From DAONLM01 sp035406685 (GTDB taxonomy: Bacteria > Spirochaetota > GWE2-31-10 > MWDO01): a stretch of DNA of 40,853 nucleotides. Of this stretch, positions 24,687 to 33,826 are shown piece after piece. Made by a program: the position numbers and the translations under genes. The notes under the pieces were generated by a model. That model saw only the letters and a program-made list of their open reading frames with translations. It made no database searches and was not told the DNA's origin. How positions within the stretch are numbered: the first letter of the stretch is position 1; the number at the start of each line of letters is the position of its first letter. The stretch covers positions 1 to 40,853 of the forward strand of contig DAONLM010000002.1 of assembly GCA_035406685.1 (NCBI GenBank), given 5' to 3'.

Positions 24687-27434
24687 TTGTTTAAAGATAA
24701 AATAGATATTGTTCAAAGTGCCTTTATTAAAGCAATTATTATTATATCTCTTGCAGCAATTGTTGCTATTTTATTAGGAGCATTTTTAAGTAGAATAAAT
24801 AATATGGAAGAGATAGAAAATCTTTTAGAAAATAAAAGACCTTCTTTGCCTAGTGTACTTTTAGATAGGAATGGATTAGAGATAACAAAATATTATTCTG
24901 ATGAAAAGAAAGATATTGTAACTCTTGACAATGTCCCAGACTATCTTGTTCAGGGATTAATTTTATGGGAAGATTCTAATTTTTATAAACATCATGGCTT
25001 TAATCTCTCAGCAATAATAAGAGCCTTTTTTAATAATCTTATTGGTAAACCTATTAGTGGGGCAAGCACCTTAACACAACAGTTGGCAAGAACACTATTT
25101 TTAAATAGAGAATTTTCTATAACAAGAAAGATAAAGGAATTATGGATTGCCTTTCAATTAGAAAAAAGATATACCAAAAATGAAATTCTTACTTTATATT
25201 TAAATAATGTTCCATTTGGACAGGGGACAAATGGAGTGCAGGCAGCAAGTAGACTTTTTTTTGATAAAGATGTGCAGGATATAACTTATGCAGAAGCAGC
25301 TTCTCTAATTACAGTAATTTCAAATCCTACTTTTTATTCTTTTGTAAAATTTCCCAAAAATCATAAGCAAAAACAAAAAGAAGTTTTAAAAAAGATGGTT
25401 AAATATGGTGTAATAACACAAATAGAAGCAGAAAAGAGTTTCAACGAATTCTGGATAACCTGGCAAAATAAAAGTGAAACTTCAAGAGGGGCATTTTTTA
25501 ATAGAGAAGACAAAGCACCTTATTTTAGTGATTGGGTTCTTCAGGAGATACAAAAAAATTTACCAAATGTGAATGTCTTTAAAGATGGATTGGTAATCCA
25601 TTCAACATTGGATATAAAAACACAGGAATTGGCTCAAAAAATTTTAATAGAAACAGTAGAAAAACAGCAGCCGATTTTTGAAAATGAACATCAAAGAAAT
25701 TATAAAGTTATTCAAAATTATTATATTGATACAATAGGTCTATTAGGCGAAATGTTTTCTCTTTCAAATGTTAATGTTGGTGCCAATAGAGGGATAAAAA
25801 TCGGATTAATAGATTATAAGAAAAAATTGAATTTTGCATTAAATTTAACAAGTCAGCTATTTGGCATTGATATAGTTGAGTCTTTAACTGATATTATGAT
25901 GAGCAAGGAAGATGATAAAAAAGAATCTCTTTTTCCACAGGTTAGAGGGGCTACTGTTATGATAGAGAATGAGACTGGTCATATTCTGGTAATGGTTGGC
26001 GGAAAAGAATTTGATCCAAATAACAGATTTAATTATGCAATGCAGAGTAGAAGACAGCCTGGTTCTGCTTTTAAGCCACTTTATTATTCTGCTGCTCTTG
26101 ATACTGGAATTTTTAATGCAGCAAGTGTATTTATGGATAAAGAGACAGTCTTTACTTTTGATTCAGATGATCCGGATGATTGGTATACCCCTTACAATTT
26201 TGGAGCAAAATTTTATGGGAAGGTCTCTTTTAGAAGGGCATTAAGAAAAAGTTTAAATATTCCATCCTGCCAAATATTTTATGCCATTGGAAAAGATAAT
26301 AAATATAAGGTGCCTATTGATAGAGCAGCTCTTCTTTTAGGAATTACATCGCAAAAAGAGATTGAGGTAAGATTTCAGCCAGAATTGAGTACTGCATTGG
26401 GTACTGGTGTTGTTGCTCCTATTGAAATGGCACAGGCTTTTTCTGTTTTTGCAAATTTAGGACAGAAAAGAATACCAATTTCTATTCTTTATATAGAGGA
26501 TAGAGATGGAAATATTATTTATAATCCATGGAAAGAGATGCAAAAATATTATAGAGAAAATAGTAAAAAACTCCAGATAATCACAAAACAGAATGCCTTT
26601 ATTATGACAAGTATTTTGAGAGATACTGTCCACAATGGAGAGGGTTTTTTAAGTGGAGCAAAACAGAGAATTATTGAATCTGGAAAAGAATTTCCTGATA
26701 TAGAACTTGCAGCAAAAACAGGGACTGCTCAAAACTCAACAGATGTCTGGTGTGTCGGTTTTTCTAAAGAGGTAACTCTTGCTATGTGGCTTGGATTTAA
26801 AGAATTTGGTTTGAGTTTAGGACAATATCAAAATGGATCTGCAATTCATGGACCAAACTTTTTAGAGATAATGAGATATTATCATCTTATAAATAAAAAA
26901 TATCCATTAAAATTCGAAAGACCAGAAGGAGTTATATCTATGCAGGTCTGTGCAGAATCAGGGCTTAAGCCATCCCCTTATTGTAATGAAGAGACGCTTT
27001 ATTATGAATATTTTCTGCCGCAGGGATTACCCAAGGGGGAATGCAATATTTGTAAAATAAGAAAAGAACAGGAACAAAATATTATTGACAAATATAGTGA
27101 TAAATTAATAATTGATAGCAAGACTAAATTGTTTGGCGAAGATGATGTTAAAGTGAATAAGTCTTTACTTGATAATTATGAAACAAAAGATATCAAGATA
27201 GAAGGACTTCATGATGTAAAATTATTCAATGATGACGACAGTGTTAATGTTGACGATTTATTAAAAGAGGATAAAAACAAAACCAATCAAAAAGATCAGG
27301 AAAATATAACTACAATAACCACAACAATAGAAGGAGTCGAAGAAAAAAAAGAAAATGATCCATTATTAAAAGAAGATAAAGTAGAAAAAATAAAAAATCC
27401 AGATGAAATTAATCCGGATTTAAGTGGCGATTAA
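24687..27434 (+). CDS. Class A penicillin-binding protein 1A (glycosyltransferase/transpeptidase)
   Basis: This 915-residue inner-membrane enzyme polymerises and cross-links peptidoglycan. A short cytoplasmic N-terminus and one TM helix (12-33) precede a GT51 domain with catalytic E95 in W-E-D-S-N-F-Y-K-H-H-G and the G-A-S-T-L-T-Q-Q-L-A-R signature (125-135). The transpeptidase domain has all three motifs: S460-A-F-K, S-L-N and K677-T-G-T. A Cys-bearing stretch (C-A-E-S-G ... C-N-I-C) follows. The last 130 or so residues form a charged, low-complexity Asp/Lys/Asn-rich tail with no known fold, likely extended in the periplasm. The start is TTG. It has its own promoter and is probably not part of the kinase operon. 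Confidence 0.94.
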   Translation: MFKDKIDIVQSAFIKAIIIISLAAIVAILLGAFLSRINNMEEIENLLENKRPSLPSVLLDRNGLEITKYYSDEKKDIVTLDNVPDYLVQGLILWEDSNFYKHHGFNLSAIIRAFFNNLIGKPISGASTLTQQLARTLFLNREFSITRKIKELWIAFQLEKRYTKNEILTLYLNNVPFGQGTNGVQAASRLFFDKDVQDITYAEAASLITVISNPTFYSFVKFPKNHKQKQKEVLKKMVKYGVITQIEAEKSFNEFWITWQNKSETSRGAFFNREDKAPYFSDWVLQEIQKNLPNVNVFKDGLVIHSTLDIKTQELAQKILIETVEKQQPIFENEHQRNYKVIQNYYIDTIGLLGEMFSLSNVNVGANRGIKIGLIDYKKKLNFALNLTSQLFGIDIVESLTDIMMSKEDDKKESLFPQVRGATVMIENETGHILVMVGGKEFDPNNRFNYAMQSRRQPGSAFKPLYYSAALDTGIFNAASVFMDKETVFTFDSDDPDDWYTPYNFGAKFYGKVSFRRALRKSLNIPSCQIFYAIGKDNKYKVPIDRAALLLGITSQKEIEVRFQPELSTALGTGVVAPIEMAQAFSVFANLGQKRIPISILYIEDRDGNIIYNPWKEMQKYYRENSKKLQIITKQNAFIMTSILRDTVHNGEGFLSGAKQRIIESGKEFPDIELAAKTGTAQNSTDVWCVGFSKEVTLAMWLGFKEFGLSLGQYQNGSAIHGPNFLEIMRYYHLINKKYPLKFERPEGVISMQVCAESGLKPSPYCNEETLYYEYFLPQGLPKGECNICKIRKEQEQNIIDKYSDKLIIDSKTKLFGEDDVKVNKSLLDNYETKDIKIEGLHDVKLFNDDDSVNVDDLLKEDKNKTNQKDQENITTITTTIEGVEEKKENDPLLKEDKVEKIKNPDEINPDLSGD

Positions 27435-27502
27435 AATTAAGAATTATAATTAACTGTAAAAGATATACTCTCTCAATATATTTTTTAGATAAAAAGCCAA
27501 CT

Positions 27503-29929
27503 TTATTGCTTTTCTTTTGTTTTATATTTCAACCTTAGTTTATCTGTAATTATTAAAAATGATGGTAAAATAAAGAGAGTAGCAAAAGTACATGTTAACA
27601 TTGCAATGGCTATGAGTAAACCAAAATAGACAACTGGTCTAAATGAAGACAATAAGAATACAATAAATCCAAAAATTAAAGCGATCGATGTAAAAAGTAT
27701 TGGCCTCGATGTTAGATTTAATGTCTCTAATATAGCATCTTTTACTAAGAAATCTTTTTTTAATTTAGATTTATAATTTAATAGAAAATGAATGGCATCA
27801 TCAATACCAACACCTATTGCAATTGCCGCAATCATTACAGTGGCAGCATCAAGAGATATTTTAAATATCGACATAATGCTAAAATTAATTATAACCCCAA
27901 AACTAAGCGGTATTAAAGAAAATATTGAAAAGTAAATAGATCTAAAAAGAAACACTACTGCCAGAAATACAAAAATTACAGTGGTTATTATATTTGTTAT
28001 TTGATCTTTTATAAGATATTTTGAGATTCGAGACATTAGTAATAGTTCTCCCCATAATTCAACCGTAAATCTGCCATCCTCTTTTGCTATCTGTTTTAAA
28101 TCTTTCTCTATCTTTTTTTCAAGTTTAAAGAGAGTCTGTTCTGTCATAACAAAATTTTCTTTTTCATTATCTGTCTTTGTTCTCACTTGAAAAGTAATTG
28201 CACTAAAATTATTATTCATAATTGCTCTTATACCTTCATCATTTGAAGCCTTTAAAAGAGATAAAAACCTTGTTATTATTTTTTCATCTTCTGGAATGTT
28301 ATATTCGCCTGTCATAGAATAATTAAGATCCTCAACAAGAGATACAGGACTTATAAACCATCCAATTGTTTTCTCTCCATCAATGATTACATTCTTGTCA
28401 AAATAGTCCTGAATTTTTTTTGCTGCTAATAATCCCTCTCTTGTTTTAAAAAAATTAGCCTTGTTCCCAACTGCTCTTAATGTGATATTATAATGATTTG
28501 TTCCACCAAAATTTTTTTGAAAGAAAAATAGGCTTGTTTTAACAAGATCTTTTTCTTTAAAATAAGTGGCAGCATTTGTCTCTATTTTTAATTTTGGTAT
28601 AACTATAATAAAAATAATAATGGCAACAAAATAGATACCAATCCATAAAAATCTAAATGGATAGACTAATTGGTTAATCTTAGTTAAAAATTTTGAAAAT
28701 ATATCATTTTTTACACTCTGTAATTTTAAATCATGTGGCACTGGCAATAAAGAAAGAATCTTTGATAAAAGAAAAAAGGTGAAAGAGACAGTAAAAATTA
28801 TACTTAAGACAGAAAAAACCCCAAACATTTTAATTGGTTTAATACTTGCAGTAATAAAAGAAGCAAAACCTATTGCTGTTGTTAATGATGCCATAAATAT
28901 TGTGGGGAAAATATGTTTTGATGCATGAATTACTATGTCTCTCGAATTATCATACAGATGAGAGTAAGAATAATAAGAATATAAATAATGAAGAGTATAA
29001 GAACTCCCAATTGTTAAAATCAAAGGTGGCAAAAGAACACTTACTATATTTAATTTATATCTAATCCAGCCAATTATACCCATTGTCCATATAAGACTTA
29101 ATATCATTACTAAAATAGGCAAAATTGTCCCTCTATTAGTTCTTATGTTTAAAAACAAAACAAGAATCATTAATAAAATTGCTGGTATCAATAAAACAAA
29201 AAGATCCCTTTGCATATAACTTTTACTTTTTGCTTCAAAAAAAGGAACACCTGCTATATAAAAATCAACATCATTTTTATATTTATTTAAAACTTTCTCT
29301 ATCTCATTACAAAAATAAGTTCTATCAATATATTGAGGACCAAATTCTCGACCAAATAAGAATTCAAAAATTTTTATAATAAAATTTTTATTTATTTCAT
29401 TTCCCATTTTTGCCTTATAATTCATTCTAATGACTATTCCAGCCTTTTTATAATCGTAAGATATAACAGATCCCACAAGATATCTATTCGATGTAATATC
29501 TTTTAAAAATTTATCTAATTGCTCCTCTGTTTTTGGATAAAAAGATCTTTTCATTTTTGCAATTGTAAAAGTATCCCCTAATTTACTAAAATATACAGCA
29601 TTAAAAGGATGAAGAGTGGATCTAACAACACTTAAATTTTCTATTTCGTTACAGATTTCCCATACTGTTTTTATATTATCAAGAGTAAAGGCATTATCTA
29701 TACCCACAAACAATACCTGATCCGATGGAAATTCCTTTGTCAATCTATTTATTTTTTCTCTTTCATATTCTGTCTCTGCATTTACTGGTAAAAGAACAGT
29801 TACATCATTATCAAATTGTGTGTTTATAAGTCCAAGAGAGGCTATTATTGTAAATATTATAAATACGACAAAAAAGATATAAATATTTCTTTTATTTTTG
29901 GGTAATAAAAAATTTTCAATAATATTCAT
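27503..29929 (-). CDS. RND-superfamily (MMPL-type) exporter
   Basis: The 808-residue membrane protein has the internal duplication of RND/MMPL exporters: one N-terminal TM helix, a large periplasmic loop, five TM helices (G-S-S-Y-T-L-H-Y near the middle), then a second TM-loop-5TM unit containing G-V-G-I-D-D-A-I-H-F, the family's conserved Asp-bearing TM4 motif. Relatives move lipids, hopanoids or hydrophobic compounds using the proton gradient; the substrate here is unknown. ATG 29929 is preferred over TTG 30001: that TTG belongs to a -35 box (TTGATT) and has no ribosome-binding site, while AAAGGT (29941-29946) lies 11 bases before the ATG. It is divergent from gatA-aspS, convergent with the PBP gene, and has no adjacent membrane-fusion partner. 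Confidence 0.88.
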   Translation of the reverse strand: MNIIENFLLPKNKRNIYIFFVVFIIFTIIASLGLINTQFDNDVTVLLPVNAETEYEREKINRLTKEFPSDQVLFVGIDNAFTLDNIKTVWEICNEIENLSVVRSTLHPFNAVYFSKLGDTFTIAKMKRSFYPKTEEQLDKFLKDITSNRYLVGSVISYDYKKAGIVIRMNYKAKMGNEINKNFIIKIFEFLFGREFGPQYIDRTYFCNEIEKVLNKYKNDVDFYIAGVPFFEAKSKSYMQRDLFVLLIPAILLMILVLFLNIRTNRGTILPILVMILSLIWTMGIIGWIRYKLNIVSVLLPPLILTIGSSYTLHYLYSYYSYSHLYDNSRDIVIHASKHIFPTIFMASLTTAIGFASFITASIKPIKMFGVFSVLSIIFTVSFTFFLLSKILSLLPVPHDLKLQSVKNDIFSKFLTKINQLVYPFRFLWIGIYFVAIIIFIIVIPKLKIETNAATYFKEKDLVKTSLFFFQKNFGGTNHYNITLRAVGNKANFFKTREGLLAAKKIQDYFDKNVIIDGEKTIGWFISPVSLVEDLNYSMTGEYNIPEDEKIITRFLSLLKASNDEGIRAIMNNNFSAITFQVRTKTDNEKENFVMTEQTLFKLEKKIEKDLKQIAKEDGRFTVELWGELLLMSRISKYLIKDQITNIITTVIFVFLAVVFLFRSIYFSIFSLIPLSFGVIINFSIMSIFKISLDAATVMIAAIAIGVGIDDAIHFLLNYKSKLKKDFLVKDAILETLNLTSRPILFTSIALIFGFIVFLLSSFRPVVYFGLLIAIAMLTCTFATLFILPSFLIITDKLRLKYKTKEKQ

Positions 29930-29972
29930 AATTAAAACAAACCTTTTATTGTAGAATTTTAGATTTTTATTA

Positions 29973-30001
29973 ATTATATAATAATTTAAAAATAAAATCA
30001 A
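29973..30001 (-). promoter_or_regulatory. Promoter of the RND exporter gene
   Basis: On the minus strand TTGATT (29996-30001), a 17-base spacer and a perfect TATAAT (29973-29978) lie 43 bases upstream of ATG 29929. The -35 boxes of this and the divergent gatA-aspS promoter are 44 bases apart. Confidence 0.6.
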
Positions 30002-30045
30002 TAAATTATACTTAAAAATTTCATTCCCTTAATTTATCATATTCT

Positions 30046-30074
30046 TTGACAAAATAAAAAAAAATATATATAAA
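30046..30074 (+). promoter_or_regulatory. Promoter of gatA-aspS
   Basis: TTGACA (30046-30051), a 17-base spacer and TATAAA (30069-30074) precede a GAGGT ribosome-binding site (30096-30100) and ATG 30108. Confidence 0.65.
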
Positions 30075-30107
30075 TTAAAAATAATATTTTTAGATGAGGT
30101 TAAATAA

Positions 30108-33008
30108 ATGCAAGAGTTACAGAAGTATTCTTACAGTAAAATTATAGAATTAATTAAAAAAAGAGAAATCTCATGTGAAGAATTAATGAATTATACTTTT
30201 GATCATATTGAAAATCATGAATCTATTTTACAGTCTTATATATCGTTAAAATACAGAAATGAAGTAATAAACGAAGCAAAAGAGAGTGATAAAAGATGGA
30301 AAAATGGTACTCCAAAAAGTGATATAGATGGGATCCCAATTGCTATAAAAGATAATATACATTGTATTGGCCTTAATACAACCTGTGCTTCTCGTATTCT
30401 TGGTTCATATCATCCACCATTTGATGCTCATGTTTCCCAAAATATAAAAAATGCCGGCGGAATAATAATTGGGAAAACAAATATGGATGAATTTGCAATG
30501 GGCTCAACAAGTGAAACATCAGCATTTAAAAAGACTAAAAATCCTTATGATATAACAAGAGTTCCCGGGGGGTCTTCTGGTGGTTCTGCTGCTAGTGTTG
30601 CCAGTGGAATGGCTTTACTTTCTCTTGGGAGTGATACTGGTGGTTCTATAAGACAACCAGCAAGTTTTTGCGGAATTGTTGGCTTAAAACCAACTTATGG
30701 ACTTGTTTCAAGATTTGGGCTTGTTGCCTATGCCTCTTCGCTTGATCAGATAGGACCAATGTCAAAAGATGTTTATGGTTGTGCTACTTTATTAAATATT
30801 ATTGCTGGAAATGACAAAAAAGATTCAACTTCTCTTGATGTTCCTAAGGAAGATTATACTAAAAACTTAAATAAAGATATAAAGGGATTAAAAGTTGCTA
30901 TTATTCCAGAATTATTAAAAGAAGGGATATCCCCTGGTGTTCAGGAGCAATTTTTAAATTCAATAAAAATTCTTGAAAAATTAGGAGCAAAAATAGAGGA
31001 AGTACCATTTTCTCTCTTAAAGTATGTTGTCTCAACCTATTATTTTATAGCAACTGCTGAAGCATCCTCTAATCTTGCTAGATATGATGGGGTAAAGTAT
31101 GGCTTTAGAAGTCCAAAACAATCAAACTATGAAGAGATGATATTTTCCACAAGATCTTATGGCTTTGGTAAAGAGGTAAAAAAAAGAATTTTACTGGGTA
31201 ATTTTGTATTATCTTCTGGATATTATGATGAATATTATAGAAAGGCTCAAAAAATAAGAGCAATGATAATGAATGAATTAAAGAGCATTCTTTCAAAATT
31301 CGATATTATTGCAACCCCAACAACTCCAGATATTGCATTTAAATTTGGGGAGAGTGAGACAGATCCGTTAAAAATTTATTTAGCAGATATAACAACAGTT
31401 TTACCAAATCTTTCTGCTTTGCCAGCAATATCAATACCATGCGGTAAAGTTGATAGTATGCCGGTTGGCTTACAATTTATTGGTAAAGCTTTATCAGAGG
31501 CAAAACTTTTACAGATAGCATACAATTTTGAAAAAGAGATAAAACTGGATCTTGTGCCAGATTTAACATCAATTAAAAATATTGAAATAGAAGATATTAA
31601 AGAGCAAAAAGAAATTGAATTAGATTTAACATCTGTTACTTATAGTAAAGAAACTATTAAAAAAATTTCTGATTCTTACATGAATAGAAGTAGTAATCTT
31701 TCTGAAAGAACTTTATTAAATCAACTAAAAGATAAAATAGGCCAAAAGGTTAAAGTTGCTGGATGGATACATAAAATAAATAGTCTGGGTGGTATTGAAT
31801 TTTATGTTTTAAGGGATAGAAATGGTCTTACCCAATTAACAATAGAAGAAAATATATTAAATAGAGATCTTTCTAACGAAAAAATTGTAGCAGAAACAGT
31901 TATAGAAGTAGAAGGCATAGTAACAAAAGAGGAGAGAAGCCCATATAATGGAATAGAAATAAAAGTGGAAAAAATTAAAATTTTAGGACATTCTCATAGC
32001 GATATACCTATTAATGTTTCTGCTAATTATAATAGCCTTAATCTTCCAACGATTCTTGATAATAGGCCCATATCAATAAGAAATTTAAAAATTCTTAAAA
32101 TATTCAAAATTCAATCTGAAATATTAAGATTGTTTTCTGAATTTTTAAGAAAAAATGAATTTGTAGAGATAAAAACACCAAAAATAATCTCTACTGGCAC
32201 AGAAGGTGGAACAAATATATTTGAAATTAAATATTTTGATAGAATAGCCTATTTAGCACAATCCCCCCAATTCTATAAACAGACAATGGTGGGAAGTGGA
32301 TTTGAAAGAGTTTTTGAAATAGGTCCTGTATTTAGAGCAGAAATTCATAATACAATAAGACATCTTAATGAATACACAAGTCTTGATTTTGAAATAGGTT
32401 TTATTAAAGATGAACAGGATGTAATTGACATTCAGGAAAATCTATTAAAATTTACATTCTCCGAAATTAAAAGATTATATGGTGATGAAATTAAAGATGA
32501 ATTTGGAGTAGATATAATCATACCGGATAAAATTCCAAGAATTCATTTTCTTGAGGCAATAGAAATTGCCGCAAAATACGGCTTAAAAGATATGGATGGG
32601 GATATCTCACCAGAAGGGGAAAGAGTTATTTGTGAATATTTTTTGAAAGAAAAAAATTCTCCGCTTGTCTATATAATAGGTTACCCCATAAAGAAAAGGC
32701 CAATGTATACAATGCCGGATGAAAGATTACCGGGATACACAAGATCTTTTGATCTTCTATTTAATGGACTTGAAATTACTACCGGGGGCCAGAGAATTAA
32801 TGAATACGAGCAATTAAAAGCAAATATAATTGCTTTTGGTGGTAATCCTGCTTTGTTCAAAAGCTATTTAGATATTTTTAAATATGGGATGCCACCTCAT
32901 GGTGGATTAGGAATGGGGCTTGAAAGAATCACAATGAAATTATTAGGTTTGAATAATGTAAGAGAAGCAACTCTTTTCCCAAGAGATATAAATAGACTTG
33001 CTCCCTAA
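30108..33008 (+). CDS. GatA amidase fused to archaeal-type (non-discriminating) AspRS
   Basis: One 966-codon ORF joins two complete enzymes. Residues 1-485 are GatA, the glutaminase/amidase subunit of GatCAB, with the full triad K81, cis-Ser S156 (G-G-S-S-G-G-S) and nucleophile S180 (D-T-G-G-S). Residues 486-545 are a charged, partly helical linker. Residues 546-630 are an OB-fold anticodon domain, and 650-966 a class II core with motif 2 F-R-A-E (742-745)/R-H-L-N-E and motif 3 G-L-G-M-G-L-E-R (933-940), ending in the archaeal-type T-L-F-P-R-D. H555 and P612 align with the H26/P84 pair that marks non-discriminating archaeal-type AspRS. Predicted role: make Asp-tRNA(Asn) and hand it to the attached amidase to form Asn-tRNA(Asn). 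GatB and GatC are needed and not in the window. No GatC domain is seen in the linker. Confidence 0.93.
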   Translation: MQELQKYSYSKIIELIKKREISCEELMNYTFDHIENHESILQSYISLKYRNEVINEAKESDKRWKNGTPKSDIDGIPIAIKDNIHCIGLNTTCASRILGSYHPPFDAHVSQNIKNAGGIIIGKTNMDEFAMGSTSETSAFKKTKNPYDITRVPGGSSGGSAASVASGMALLSLGSDTGGSIRQPASFCGIVGLKPTYGLVSRFGLVAYASSLDQIGPMSKDVYGCATLLNIIAGNDKKDSTSLDVPKEDYTKNLNKDIKGLKVAIIPELLKEGISPGVQEQFLNSIKILEKLGAKIEEVPFSLLKYVVSTYYFIATAEASSNLARYDGVKYGFRSPKQSNYEEMIFSTRSYGFGKEVKKRILLGNFVLSSGYYDEYYRKAQKIRAMIMNELKSILSKFDIIATPTTPDIAFKFGESETDPLKIYLADITTVLPNLSALPAISIPCGKVDSMPVGLQFIGKALSEAKLLQIAYNFEKEIKLDLVPDLTSIKNIEIEDIKEQKEIELDLTSVTYSKETIKKISDSYMNRSSNLSERTLLNQLKDKIGQKVKVAGWIHKINSLGGIEFYVLRDRNGLTQLTIEENILNRDLSNEKIVAETVIEVEGIVTKEERSPYNGIEIKVEKIKILGHSHSDIPINVSANYNSLNLPTILDNRPISIRNLKILKIFKIQSEILRLFSEFLRKNEFVEIKTPKIISTGTEGGTNIFEIKYFDRIAYLAQSPQFYKQTMVGSGFERVFEIGPVFRAEIHNTIRHLNEYTSLDFEIGFIKDEQDVIDIQENLLKFTFSEIKRLYGDEIKDEFGVDIIIPDKIPRIHFLEAIEIAAKYGLKDMDGDISPEGERVICEYFLKEKNSPLVYIIGYPIKKRPMYTMPDERLPGYTRSFDLLFNGLEITTGGQRINEYEQLKANIIAFGGNPALFKSYLDIFKYGMPPHGGLGMGLERITMKLLGLNNVREATLFPRDINRLAP

Positions 33009-33053
33009 GTTTAAGAATAAAGTTATGAGGAAGAATATTTAAATTTTATCTTC

Positions 33054-33701
33054 TTACAAATAGAGATCCAAAACTAATTTATTCTTTCTATCTCTAAATA
33101 AAAAGAACATCGGTAATTCGATTATATAAAATCCTCTATATTCTATCAAAAAATCATCACTAATATCTTTAGACTCTAATCTTTCTTTGTCTGAAGTTAA
33201 TTCAATTAACTTGATATTTTTTATCTCTTTTATTGTTTTAGTTTTTTCAATAACTATTCTAAATTTAGAACCATAAATAAATGGAGCAACCTGACTGTCG
33301 TAGTTCTCTTCAAATAATAGTAAGATAATGCTTATTTTATTTTTATTATATTGTGGAAAAAATTCAGATGTTCCACTTGTATTATTTTCAAAATATGAAT
33401 ACCTTCCTTTAATCCTTATTCTCGAACCAACTGTAAAAGATGAATTAATTTTTTCAATTTTACAATATACTTCTTTGGAATTCAATCCTGATAAAAATCC
33501 AGTATATTCTTCTGCTTTAATTTGTAAATCATCATAATCAATAGAAGTCCCACTAAATCTTGATAGCATCTCTAAAAGAGGTTTTTGTACCCCATATTGT
33601 AAACAAATTTCTAAATCATCTTCTTGTAGATAAATATATTCTTCAATTTCAAGACACGAAAAAAATAAAAAAATAATAAGTAAAAAGAAATATTTTTTCA
33701 T
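33054..33701 (-). CDS. Putative lipoprotein, function unknown
   Basis: The 215-residue product has a basic start, a Phe/Leu/Ile-rich core and F-F-S-C, a lipobox with the acylated Cys at residue 16. It is therefore likely a membrane-anchored lipoprotein. The body contains V-G-S-R-I-R-I-K-G-R-Y-S-Y-F-E, a strand-rich OB-like pattern, but no family is recognised. AGGAG precedes the ATG. It lies 125 bases downstream of the TPR gene on the same strand, so it may be the last gene of that run, or separate. Confidence 0.7.
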   Translation of the reverse strand: MKKYFFLLIIFLFFSCLEIEEYIYLQEDDLEICLQYGVQKPLLEMLSRFSGTSIDYDDLQIKAEEYTGFLSGLNSKEVYCKIEKINSSFTVGSRIRIKGRYSYFENNTSGTSEFFPQYNKNKISIILLLFEENYDSQVAPFIYGSKFRIVIEKTKTIKEIKNIKLIELTSDKERLESKDISDDFLIEYRGFYIIELPMFFLFRDRKNKLVLDLYL

Positions 33702-33826
33702 AGTTTTCTCCTGATATAATTCTAAAACATATTTTCTTAATTTTCAAATTTTTAAGAGGAATTTAGGAAATTTCGATTGGCTAACATTGAAATAAATATT
33801 CTATAATGTTTAAAATACAATAAATA

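Noticed and set aside
25996..26244. Second-frame ORF inside the PBP gene
   Set aside because: It overlaps the transpeptidase SxxK region of the real gene and is Leu/Ile-rich frame-shadow sequence.
29930..30001. N-terminal extension of the RND exporter from TTG 30001
   Set aside because: The TTG is part of a TTGATT -35 box with a perfect TATAAT 17 bases on, has no ribosome-binding site, and the extension would add an atypical 24 residues; ATG 29929 fits better.
31560..31745. GatC domain hidden in the GatA-AspRS linker
   Set aside because: The linker (residues 486-545) is too short for a 90-residue GatC and shows no GatC-like helical signature; it is just the charged linker plus the usual AspRS N-terminus.
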